Assembly: GCA_030625445.1 (NCBI GenBank)
Contig: DAOUQU010000115.1
Span: 1-5,712, forward strand
From: Gammaproteobacteria bacterium
GTDB lineage: Bacteria; Pseudomonadota; Gammaproteobacteria; Chromatiales; Chromatiaceae
Length of the DNA stretch: 5,712 nt
Reading direction: 5' to 3'
Under the pieces are notes generated by a model. The model searched no databases, was not told where the DNA came from, and saw only the letters and a list, made by a program, of their open reading frames with translations. A program made the translations under genes and the position numbers. Shown one piece after another: positions 1-5,282 of this stretch; within the stretch, counting starts at the first letter, position 1, and each line of letters starts with the position of its first letter.

Positions 1-4
1 GGTA

Positions 5-1102
5 TCAGTCAGTCGAGGTAATCAAGGAAGCTTTGGTAATCTCATCTTCATCGAGCTCTTTCAGAACGAGCCCATCTTCACCCTCATCGACCATGATGCC
101 AAGCAGATTAGAGAGATTGTTGGCATAGAATGCGCTCGCATCAGATGCCATCATCGAAGGATAGTTGGTGTGTCCGACCAGGATGACGCCGTGTTTCTCG
201 ACCACCTGTTCTTTTTCGGTCAGCGTGCAGTTGCCGCCGTTGGCTGCGGCGAGATCAATAATCACAGAGCCTTCGCGCATGCGTTTGACCACATCCTCCT
301 GGATCAGGACAGGCGCAGGACGGCAGGGAATCAATGCCGTGGTAATTATGATATGCGCTTTGGCGAGTTCGTCGGCTAGCAATTGCTGCTGCCTGGCCTT
401 TGCCTCGTCAGAAAGTTCCTTGGCATAGCCACCCTCGCCGGAACCGCTTTCACCCACATCGAGTTCAATCGCCTTGGCGCCCAGGGACTCGATCTGCTCT
501 TTGGTTTCCGGACGAAGATCATAGGCATAGACATCACCGCCCAGGCGTCTGGCAGTCGCAATCGCTTGCAGGCCTGCAACGCCGACACCAAGAATAACAA
601 TACGCGCCGGCTTGGAGGAGCCGGCGGATGTCATCATCATGGGAATAAAACGCTTGTACTGCGCCGCAGCCTCGATCACGGCGCGGTATCCCGCGATGTT
701 GCTCTGTGATGAGAGCGCGTCCATGGATTGGGCGCGCGAGATGCGTGGAATCTTCTCCATGGCGATAGGACGAATCCCCTTTGCCAGCATCGCCGGGATC
801 ACCTCCTCCACTTCACAGAGTTCAAGATGCCCGATATAGATGGCGCCGTCATGCATTGCGGCAACATCATCGAGATCTGCTTTTCGCACCATCATCACGA
901 TATCCGCATCGAGCGCCGCTTTGCGCTCAACCAGTTCAACACCGGCGGCAAGATAATCATCATCATGATAATGTGCAGCTTCACCCGCACCCTGCTCGAG
1001 CAACAGCGAAAAGCCCTTGCCAACCAGCTTCTTCGCCACCTCCGGTGTCATTGCAACGCGCTTCTCGCCTGCAACACTCTCTTTAACAACCCCTATTCTC
1101 AT
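5..1102 (-). CDS. pntAA: Re/Si-specific NAD(P)+ transhydrogenase subunit alpha, soluble NAD(H)-binding domain I (PntAA type)
   Basis: This 365-residue protein is the NAD(H)-binding component (domain I) of proton-translocating transhydrogenase, which uses the proton-motive force to move hydride from NADH to NADP+ and so supplies NADPH. It acts at the cytoplasmic face of the inner membrane, docked on the membrane subunits. Visible signatures are the family N-terminus MRIGVVKES; R120, Q125 and D128, whose spacing matches the Arg127-Gln132-Asp135 (RQD) loop of Rhodospirillum rubrum domain I; the Rossmann loop GVGVAG at 172-177 with D195 at the end of the second strand; and GYAKEL with Y226, the mobile-loop tyrosine. 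There are no membrane segments. E. coli PntA (about 510 aa) is fused to membrane helices, so this is the split three-subunit form. pntAB and pntB are expected beyond the left edge; only four bases remain after the stop. Alanine dehydrogenase is the nearest alternative, but the RQD loop and tyrosine loop argue against it. The Shine-Dalgarno sequence is weak (AAAGAA, about 10 nt upstream). Confidence 0.95.
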   Translation of the reverse strand: MRIGVVKESVAGEKRVAMTPEVAKKLVGKGFSLLLEQGAGEAAHYHDDDYLAAGVELVERKAALDADIVMMVRKADLDDVAAMHDGAIYIGHLELCEVEEVIPAMLAKGIRPIAMEKIPRISRAQSMDALSSQSNIAGYRAVIEAAAQYKRFIPMMMTSAGSSKPARIVILGVGVAGLQAIATARRLGGDVYAYDLRPETKEQIESLGAKAIELDVGESGSGEGGYAKELSDEAKARQQQLLADELAKAHIIITTALIPCRPAPVLIQEDVVKRMREGSVIIDLAAANGGNCTLTEKEQVVEKHGVILVGHTNYPSMMASDASAFYANNLSNLLGIMVDEGEDGLVLKELDEDEITKASLITSTD

Positions 1103-1135
1103 GGACGCTATTTTCTTTATATAAAAACGCTTTCT

Positions 1136-1164
1136 ATTATTACGCGTGTGACGGCGCGACTCAA
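1136..1164 (-). promoter_or_regulatory. Candidate sigma-70 promoter of pntAA
   Basis: On the minus strand, TTGAGT (1159-1164, 4/6 to the -35 consensus) is followed after 17 bases by AATAAT (1136-1141, 5/6 to the -10 consensus). Transcription would start near 1129, giving a leader of about 27 nt before the pntAA ATG. The site lies between pntAA and the left end of the 1208-1428 repeat element, so the insertion appears to have spared it. It was found by eye and rests only on consensus match and position. Confidence 0.4.
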
Positions 1165-1207
1165 CCGGAATTTATCTGTGATACTATTTTCTCTGCAATA
1201 AACGTAA

Positions 1208-1428
1208 GGAAGCTCTGATTTATTCATAGAATCCCGTCAATACAAGAAGTGAAGTGACGAGATTGCCGCGCTTGGCCTACATGGATGTAGGTCAGGGGCG
1301 TGAGCAGGACGCGGAAGCTTCGCTCGCAATGACAGGATACCGGGTCATTGCGAGGAGGCTCCGCCGACGCGGCAATCTTCTCGAGACTACCGCGTTTCTC
1401 TCGTAATGACGAACAAATCTGAGCTTCC
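1208..1428. mobile_element. MITE-like element, 221 bp, with 18-bp terminal inverted repeats
   Basis: The left end GGAAGCTCTGATTTATTC (1208-1225) and the right end GAACAAATCTGAGCTTCC (1411-1428) are inverted repeats matching at 16 of 18 positions. The interior has no credible gene and is packed with nested palindromes: the TCATTGCGAG-type units listed separately, and a perfect hairpin CCTACA-TGGA-TGTAGG at 1276-1291. The 4 bp flanking each end are GTAA (1204-1207) and ATAA (1429-1432), a possible but imperfect target duplication. Ends beginning GGAAG resemble those of some IS5-family insertion sequences; this is recalled resemblance, not a search result. No transposase is present, so movement would need one supplied in trans. 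The element sits between the divergent pntAA and anion-channel genes and ends only 33 bases before the channel's ATG. Confidence 0.6.
1258..1411. repeat. Three alternating TCATTGCGAG...GCGGCAATC dispersed-repeat units
   Basis: Unit A lies on the minus strand (about 1258-1333). Read in reverse it starts GTCATTGCGAG and ends CGCGGCAATCTCG, with about 40 extra bases in the middle. Unit B lies on the plus strand (1344-1377), GTCATTGCGAG...CGCGGCAATC. Unit C lies on the minus strand (about 1378-1411) and is degenerate: read in reverse it starts CGTCATTACGAGAG and contains ACGCGGTAGTCTCG. A and B meet head to head: CTCGCAATGAC (1323-1333) and GTCATTGCGAG (1344-1354) are a perfect 11-bp inverted repeat around a 10-base spacer. 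The outer GATTGCCGCG (1261-1270) and CGCGGCAATC (1368-1377) also pair perfectly. Repeats of this look are dispersed in many proteobacterial genomes and often generate false short ORFs. The whole cluster is inside the terminal inverted repeats at 1208-1428. Confidence 0.7.
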
Positions 1429-1461
1429 ATAACACTTCCATCTCTCCGTGCAGACAGCAAC

Positions 1462-2424
1462 ATGAATGAGCAACCACGTCTCCCCAATTTCCCGGTCTCT
1501 TTTTTCTCCATGATCATGGGACTCTCCGGTTTTACACTGGTGATGATGAAGGTCGAGGAGCTTGGATTGATTGCATACGCTCCCGTTGAACTCTCTGCCG
1601 CACTCACCATCGCCCTGTTTCTGGTGCTGATCAGCACTTATACGGCAAAGATAATCCGCCATCCGGATGCTGTGCGTGCGGAGTTTGACCATCCGGTGAT
1701 GCTGAGTTTTTTCCCCACCATCACCATCAGCCTGATACTGATCGGCAGCTTCCTGGCAACCTGGACACCGGCGATAGCCCTGCTCAGCTGGCAGGTTGGC
1801 GCAGCAGGGCAACTCTTGTTGACACTGCTGATCCTGACGCGCTGGATTCATCACGACCATTTTGAGATTCACCACATCTGCCCGGCATGGTTCATCCCGG
1901 TGGTTGGCAACATCCTGGTGCCGCTTGCCGGCGTGGAGAATGCCTCCATGGAGCTGAACTGGTTTTTCTTCAGTATCGGCCTGCTTTTCTGGATCGTACT
2001 CTTCACCATTATCATGTACCGCATGGTTTTTCACCGCCCCATGGCGGAAAACCTGCTGCCGACGATGTTCATCATGATTACACCGCCTGCCGTGGGCTTT
2101 ATCTCCTATCTCAATCTGGTTCCTGATCTGGATAACTTTGCCCGCGTGCTCTATTACAACGCACTCTTCATGACACTGCTGCTGCTGGTGCAAACGCCCC
2201 GTTTCATAAAAATCCCGTTCTCGCTCTCATGGTGGGTTTACTCCTTCCCGCTGGCAGCAGTCACAGTCGCCACGCTGCTGATGTATGAGGAGACCGGCAA
2301 GCCCTACTTCCGGCTCATCAGCTACCTGCTGCTAACACTGGTAACCACACTGATTATCTATTTGCTTTACAAGACATTTATGGCTGTACGGAACAATCAG
2401 ATCTGCTTACCGACAAAATCCTGA
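1462..2424 (+). CDS. SLAC1/TehA-family anion channel (tellurite-resistance/dicarboxylate transporter superfamily)
   Basis: This 320-residue, very hydrophobic inner-membrane protein has about ten predicted helices (roughly residues 11-29, 42-64, 82-100, 105-127, 143-158, 167-190, 200-219, 228-246, 253-275 and 283-305), the fold of bacterial TehA and plant SLAC1. Family-like stretches include HPVMLSFFPT (77-86), WFIPVVGNILVPLAG (143-157), MITPPAVGFISY (205-216) and WWVYSFPLAA (257-266). Length is close to Haemophilus influenzae TehA (about 328 aa). F262, in helix 9, falls where TehA has its pore-gating Phe262, though I could not align them formally. The family conducts small monovalent anions; tellurite resistance in TehA was found on overexpression, so the physiological substrate here is unknown. 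There is no tehB methyltransferase beside it. ATG 1462 is the first ATG after the in-frame stop at 1420-1422, but no clear Shine-Dalgarno sequence precedes it. It is transcribed away from pntAA and looks monocistronic, with a 344-bp gap downstream. Confidence 0.85.
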   Translation: MNEQPRLPNFPVSFFSMIMGLSGFTLVMMKVEELGLIAYAPVELSAALTIALFLVLISTYTAKIIRHPDAVRAEFDHPVMLSFFPTITISLILIGSFLATWTPAIALLSWQVGAAGQLLLTLLILTRWIHHDHFEIHHICPAWFIPVVGNILVPLAGVENASMELNWFFFSIGLLFWIVLFTIIMYRMVFHRPMAENLLPTMFIMITPPAVGFISYLNLVPDLDNFARVLYYNALFMTLLLLVQTPRFIKIPFSLSWWVYSFPLAAVTVATLLMYEETGKPYFRLISYLLLTLVTTLIIYLLYKTFMAVRNNQICLPTKS

Positions 2425-2487
2425 GCGTTCAGAGGGTTGATATGCACAGCCGCTCGGGATTAGCATGCACAGTTGGCATAAAAGAAA

Positions 2488-2536
2488 GTTGGCAGTTGGC
2501 AGTTGGCAGTTGGCAGTTGGCAGTTGGCAGTTGGCA
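2488..2536. repeat. Perfect heptamer array, (GTTGGCA)x7
   Basis: Seven uninterrupted identical 7-base units span 49 bp. They are preceded by one isolated copy at 2472-2478 and followed by a partial unit GGCA. On the minus strand the unit is TGCCAAC, i.e. (CTGCCAA)n, which also occurs in the array at 2706-2728. Perfect identity suggests recent expansion or active slippage. As the array is outside any credible gene, copy-number change would alter spacing, not a reading frame. Confidence 0.95.
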
Positions 2537-2601
2537 GGCAAAACTCTAATCGAGTCATTGCCCATTGCAAGCTCTTTTTTGGGGATCTGTAACTATTTTT
2601 A

Positions 2602-2728
2602 TTGTTTTTACTGCAAACTGCATACTGACTACTGCATACTCTCTTTCGTTGTTTTTACTGCAAACTGCATACTGACGACTGCAAACTTTCTTGTCTTGCT
2701 GCAAACTGCCAACTGAATACTGCCAACT
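2602..2728. repeat. Diverged CTGCNNA heptamer array in three tandem modules
   Basis: The plus strand carries runs of 7-base units: CTGCAAA, CTGCATA, CTGACTA, CTGCATA starting at 2611, again from 2658, and CTGCAAA, CTGCCAA, CTGAATA, CTGCCAA starting at 2699. The first two modules share an exact 28-bp direct repeat (2602-2629 and 2649-2676, offset 47). The third starts 41 bases further on and is more diverged. T-rich linkers (TTGTTTTT and similar) separate the modules. The unit is the reverse complement of the GTTGGCA array at 2488-2536, so the two arrays can pair as a large interrupted hairpin. Non-coding heptamer repeats are known in cyanobacteria and some other bacteria; I cannot say whether this exact family has been named. 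Confidence 0.85.
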
Positions 2729-2756
2729 TTGTTTTTCTGCAAATTTTTACCCATTC

Positions 2757-2761
2757 AAGGA
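2757..2761 (+). promoter_or_regulatory. Ribosome binding site of the MoxR-type ATPase gene
   Basis: AAGGA lies 7 bases upstream of ATG 2769, which is good Shine-Dalgarno spacing and supports that start. It is the clearest ribosome binding site in the window. The other complete genes have weak sites, or, for the VWA gene, probably rely on translational coupling. Confidence 0.75.
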
Positions 2762-2768
2762 TTAACCG

Positions 2769-3812
2769 ATGCGCCCGGCACAGTTACTGAAAGTTTTTAT
2801 CCAGGAGTTTCACAGCACCAGTGGAGGCCACCACACGCCGGTGATGCTGTGGGGACCGCCCGGTGTCGGCAAATCCCAGATGGTGGCGCAGGCAGCCGCC
2901 CAACAGGGAGTTGCTGTCATCGATATTCGCCTGTCGCAAATGGAACCCTCTGATCTGCGCGGCATTCCATTTCGTATCGGCGAGCATGTGGAGTGGGCGA
3001 CACCTGCAATTCTCCCAGATGAGAAGCGCCATGGGAAACAGGGCATTCTGTTCCTCGATGAAATCACTTCCGCCCCACCCAGTGTTTCTGCAGCGGCCTA
3101 CCAGCTGATTCTTGATCGTCGGCTTGGCGAATACCAGCTTCCCCCGGGGTGGGTTGTTTTTGCAGCGGGCAACCGCCAGGGAGATCGCGGCGTGACATAC
3201 ACCATGCCTGCTCCGCTTGCCAACCGCTTCTCCCATTTTGAGGTGGAGACCAACCTCGACGACTGGGTCTCCTGGGCCTATGCCAACGCGATCGATGAAC
3301 GCATTATCGGTTTTTTGCGGTTTCGTCCTGAATTGCTGTTTGATTTTGACCCGGCGCTCAATCCCGTTGCCTTCCCGTCACCCCGCTCGTGGGAGTTTGC
3401 ACACCGCGGCCTGCAAAAATTCAGCGGCCATCCCGAACTGCTGCAGTCAACCCTGCAGGCCTGCGTGGGTCCTGCTGCCGGCATCGAACTGCACGCTTTT
3501 GTCAACAGCCTGGAACAGATGCCGGATCTCGATGCGATCGTGGCTGGTGAAAAGGCTGCAGTTCCCGATGAGATCGATCTGCAGTATGCGGTTGCCGCTG
3601 CGCTTGTCGGACGCGCCATCCGCGCCAGCCAGACAGCGGATGCAGCACAGGTGATTGGAAATATTCTCAACTACGCCGGCCGATTTCCGCAAAAGGAGAT
3701 GGGCGTGATGCTGGTTTCGGATATGCACAACGCCATCGGCGAACAGTTGTTCCAGGTAGCAGAGTTCACCGACTGGGCAACAGCAATCGCTGATGTGATG
3801 TTGTATGAGTAA
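2769..3812 (+). CDS. MoxR-family AAA+ ATPase
   Basis: This 347-residue cytoplasmic ATPase belongs to the MoxR group of AAA+ proteins, which work with von Willebrand A-domain partners as chaperones that mature, load metal into, or remodel protein complexes. The AAA core shows Walker A GPPGVGKS at 29-36, Walker B ILFLDE at 93-98 (D97, E98), sensor 1 asparagine in AAGN (N135), an arginine-finger candidate in ANRF (R153), and SPRSWE with sensor 2 candidate R206. The C-terminal helical lid follows to residue 347. All catalytic residues appear intact and the length is normal. ATG 2769 is supported by AAGGA 7 bases upstream. The stop overlaps the next gene by 8 bp, so the two are co-transcribed and probably translationally coupled. 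I cannot assign a MoxR subfamily (e.g. RavA, PA2707, YehL) by eye, and the client is unknown. Confidence 0.92.
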   Translation: MRPAQLLKVFIQEFHSTSGGHHTPVMLWGPPGVGKSQMVAQAAAQQGVAVIDIRLSQMEPSDLRGIPFRIGEHVEWATPAILPDEKRHGKQGILFLDEITSAPPSVSAAAYQLILDRRLGEYQLPPGWVVFAAGNRQGDRGVTYTMPAPLANRFSHFEVETNLDDWVSWAYANAIDERIIGFLRFRPELLFDFDPALNPVAFPSPRSWEFAHRGLQKFSGHPELLQSTLQACVGPAAGIELHAFVNSLEQMPDLDAIVAGEKAAVPDEIDLQYAVAAALVGRAIRASQTADAAQVIGNILNYAGRFPQKEMGVMLVSDMHNAIGEQLFQVAEFTDWATAIADVMLYE

Positions 3813-5130
3813 GGAAGCTCTGATCAAGTCGCTCCGCGCCTCGACCAGAGTCGAAACCAAACTGGCGGCGGCCCGCACCAGGCTGATTCTGGACAAACCC
3901 TTTCTGGGTGCGCTGGTGCTGAGGCTGCCATTAAAGGCTGCCGGCAGCAGCTGGTGTAAAACCACCGCCACTGACGCACGCCATTTTTACTACAACCCTG
4001 AATATATCGGACAGCTGACTCCCAAACAGACCCAGTTCATGCTGGCGCATGAGGCGCTGCATTGCGCCCTGATTCACTTTGCGCGGCGCGGCCATCGCCT
4101 CAAACATCGCTGGGATCTCGCCTGTGACTTCGCCATCAACCCGCTGCTCATCGAGGATGGCCTGACACCGCCCCCGGACTCCCTGTGGATGGATCAATAC
4201 AAGGGCATGACGGCGGAGGAGATCTATCCGCTCATTGAAGAGCATGAGGAGATGGAGACTCTTGACCAACATCTCTATGATCAGGAGGGCGAAAGCGGAG
4301 AGCGGAACGGCAGCGGTGGATCTCTGCCGCCTCCAAAGCAGCAGAGCGAACAGAAGAGCGGTCAGCAGGGAGAGAAACAACAACAGCCGGATGAGAACCA
4401 GCCGGGAGGGCGGGATGCCGACAAGCAGCAGGCAGGCGGCAGTGTCGACGACCCATATCCTGGAGAAAACCCCGACACCCCTCCCCCGTTGACGCCGGAC
4501 GAGAAAGAGACCCTTGGCGTGCAGTGGAGGCAGCGTACTGCCGGGGCCGCTCAACAGGCGATGCAGGCCGGCAAGTTCGGCGGCGCCATGGCGCGCATGA
4601 TCGAGCATCATCTGCAACCGCAGCTGCCCTGGCGGATGGTGCTGTCGCGTTACCTCTCATCGCTGGCCAAAGACGATTTCAGCTATATGCGCCCATCGCG
4701 CAGGGAGGGTGATGCGATCTATCCCTCGCTGCGCAGTGCACAACTCGATGTGGTGGTCGCCGTCGATACCAGTGGCTCCATCAGGCGGGAGGAGATCAGC
4801 CAGTTCATCGCTGAAATCGATGCCATCAAGGGGCAGATACGCGCACGCATTACCCTTCTCCCCTGTGATGCAGCACTCGCGGAGGGAGCGCCATGGATCT
4901 ATGAACCGTGGGAGGATTTCAAACTTCCGGAGAAAATTCAAGGCGGCGGAGGAACGGATTTCCGCCCGGTGTTTGAGTGGCTCGACAAAATGGATATGAG
5001 ACCACAACTGCTGCTCTACTTCACTGATGCCGACGGCGAGTTTCCGCTGCAGCCACCTGATTATGCTGTGATCTGGCTAGTCAAAGGCAAGAACAAAACG
5101 CCATGGGGAGAACGTCTCCAGTTGAATTGA
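3805..5130 (+). CDS. Metallopeptidase-like and VWA-domain protein (DUF2201 type), MoxR partner
   Basis: The 441-residue protein has three parts. Residues about 15-150 form a putative metallopeptidase-like domain with the zinc motif HEALH (82-86) and a WDLACDFAIN segment (103-112) whose D104/D108 could complete the site. Residues about 159-232 are a low-complexity hydrophilic linker rich in Gln, Gly, Pro, Asp and Glu. Residues about 313-441 are a VWA-like domain with the metal-ion-dependent adhesion motif DTSGS (321-325), GGGTDF with T384, and FTDADG with D408, so the MIDAS site looks complete. There is no signal peptide or membrane helix, so it should be cytoplasmic. The gene starts inside the end of the moxR gene (8-bp overlap) with no good Shine-Dalgarno sequence, implying translational coupling and matched amounts. 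In MoxR systems the VWA protein usually acts as adaptor or co-chaperone; whether the HExxH site cleaves anything is not known to me. Confidence 0.9.
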   Translation: MSKEALIKSLRASTRVETKLAAARTRLILDKPFLGALVLRLPLKAAGSSWCKTTATDARHFYYNPEYIGQLTPKQTQFMLAHEALHCALIHFARRGHRLKHRWDLACDFAINPLLIEDGLTPPPDSLWMDQYKGMTAEEIYPLIEEHEEMETLDQHLYDQEGESGERNGSGGSLPPPKQQSEQKSGQQGEKQQQPDENQPGGRDADKQQAGGSVDDPYPGENPDTPPPLTPDEKETLGVQWRQRTAGAAQQAMQAGKFGGAMARMIEHHLQPQLPWRMVLSRYLSSLAKDDFSYMRPSRREGDAIYPSLRSAQLDVVVAVDTSGSIRREEISQFIAEIDAIKGQIRARITLLPCDAALAEGAPWIYEPWEDFKLPEKIQGGGGTDFRPVFEWLDKMDMRPQLLLYFTDADGEFPLQPPDYAVIWLVKGKNKTPWGERLQLN

Positions 5131-5155
5131 TGTGATTTCTCGATAATCCCTGCAT

Positions 5156-5227
5156 AATCGCGGTCAGAAGACCGCTCCTACAGTTCTATGTGGCGCCAGA
5201 TGTAGGAGTGGTCATCTGACCACGATT
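5156..5227. repeat. Head-to-head REP pair forming a long hairpin
   Basis: The arms 5156-5182 and 5201-5227 are inverted repeats matching at 24 of 27 positions, around an 18-base loop that contains GGCGCC. Each arm also has its own small palindrome: GGTC-AGAA-GACC (5162-5173) and GGTC-ATCT-GACC (5209-5220, read as GGTCATCTGACC). The inner ends TGTAGGAG/CTCCTACA resemble the Pseudomonas-type REP core TGTAGGAGCGG, so this reads as two REP units in opposite orientation (BIME-like). It lies between the convergent VWA and srkA genes, 25 bases after one stop and 55 bases from the other, where it could end or stabilise transcripts from both sides. There is no clear T-run, so it is not a classic intrinsic terminator. 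Confidence 0.8.
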
Positions 5228-5282
5228 GAAATGCGATAGCATTCTACTCCCATGCACGGGGTGATTGATGGTCAATCGGCAA

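Larger units (their letters stand above)
2425..2768. other. 344-bp gene-free intergenic region filled with heptamer repeats
   Basis: I see no credible gene here. The region holds an octamer ATGCACAG twice (near 2442 and 2464), a perfect GTTGGCA array (2488-2536), an AT-richer middle, and a diverged array of the opposite-orientation heptamer (2602-2728). No clear rho-independent terminator follows the anion-channel gene. A weak promoter candidate for the downstream operon is TTGCAA (2565-2570), a 17-base spacer, then TGTAAC (2588-2593), each 4/6 to consensus; I would not rely on it. The only long open frame (2465-2716) simply reads through the repeats. Confidence 0.8.

Noticed and set aside
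728..1201. Plus-strand open frame of 157 codons opposite pntAA
   Set aside because: Runs antisense through a well-conserved gene and shows no recognisable domain or start signal.
1224..1637. Minus-strand open frame of 137 codons spanning the repeat element
   Set aside because: Its text (CHCERSF, SLREKRGSL) is the usual false translation of TCATTGCGAG repeats and it overlaps the channel gene antisense.
1387..2193. Minus-strand open frame of 268 codons opposite the anion channel
   Set aside because: His/Gln-rich composition without domain features, antisense to a clear ten-helix membrane protein and starting inside it; a shadow frame.
2465..2716. Plus-strand open frame of 83 codons with LAVGSWQ repeats
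   Set aside because: It only reads through the heptamer arrays; the residue repeat is a product of the DNA repeat and it has no ribosome binding site.
2488..2728. CRISPR array
   Set aside because: Units are 7 bp with no unique spacers of regular length, and there are no cas genes.
3447..3971. Minus-strand open frame of 174 codons across the moxR/VWA junction
   Set aside because: Antisense to two well-supported overlapping genes and no recognisable features.
5263..5277. Small hairpin GATTGA-TGG-TCAATC as an intrinsic terminator of srkA
   Set aside because: Six-bp AT-rich stem with no following T-run on either strand; too weak to call.
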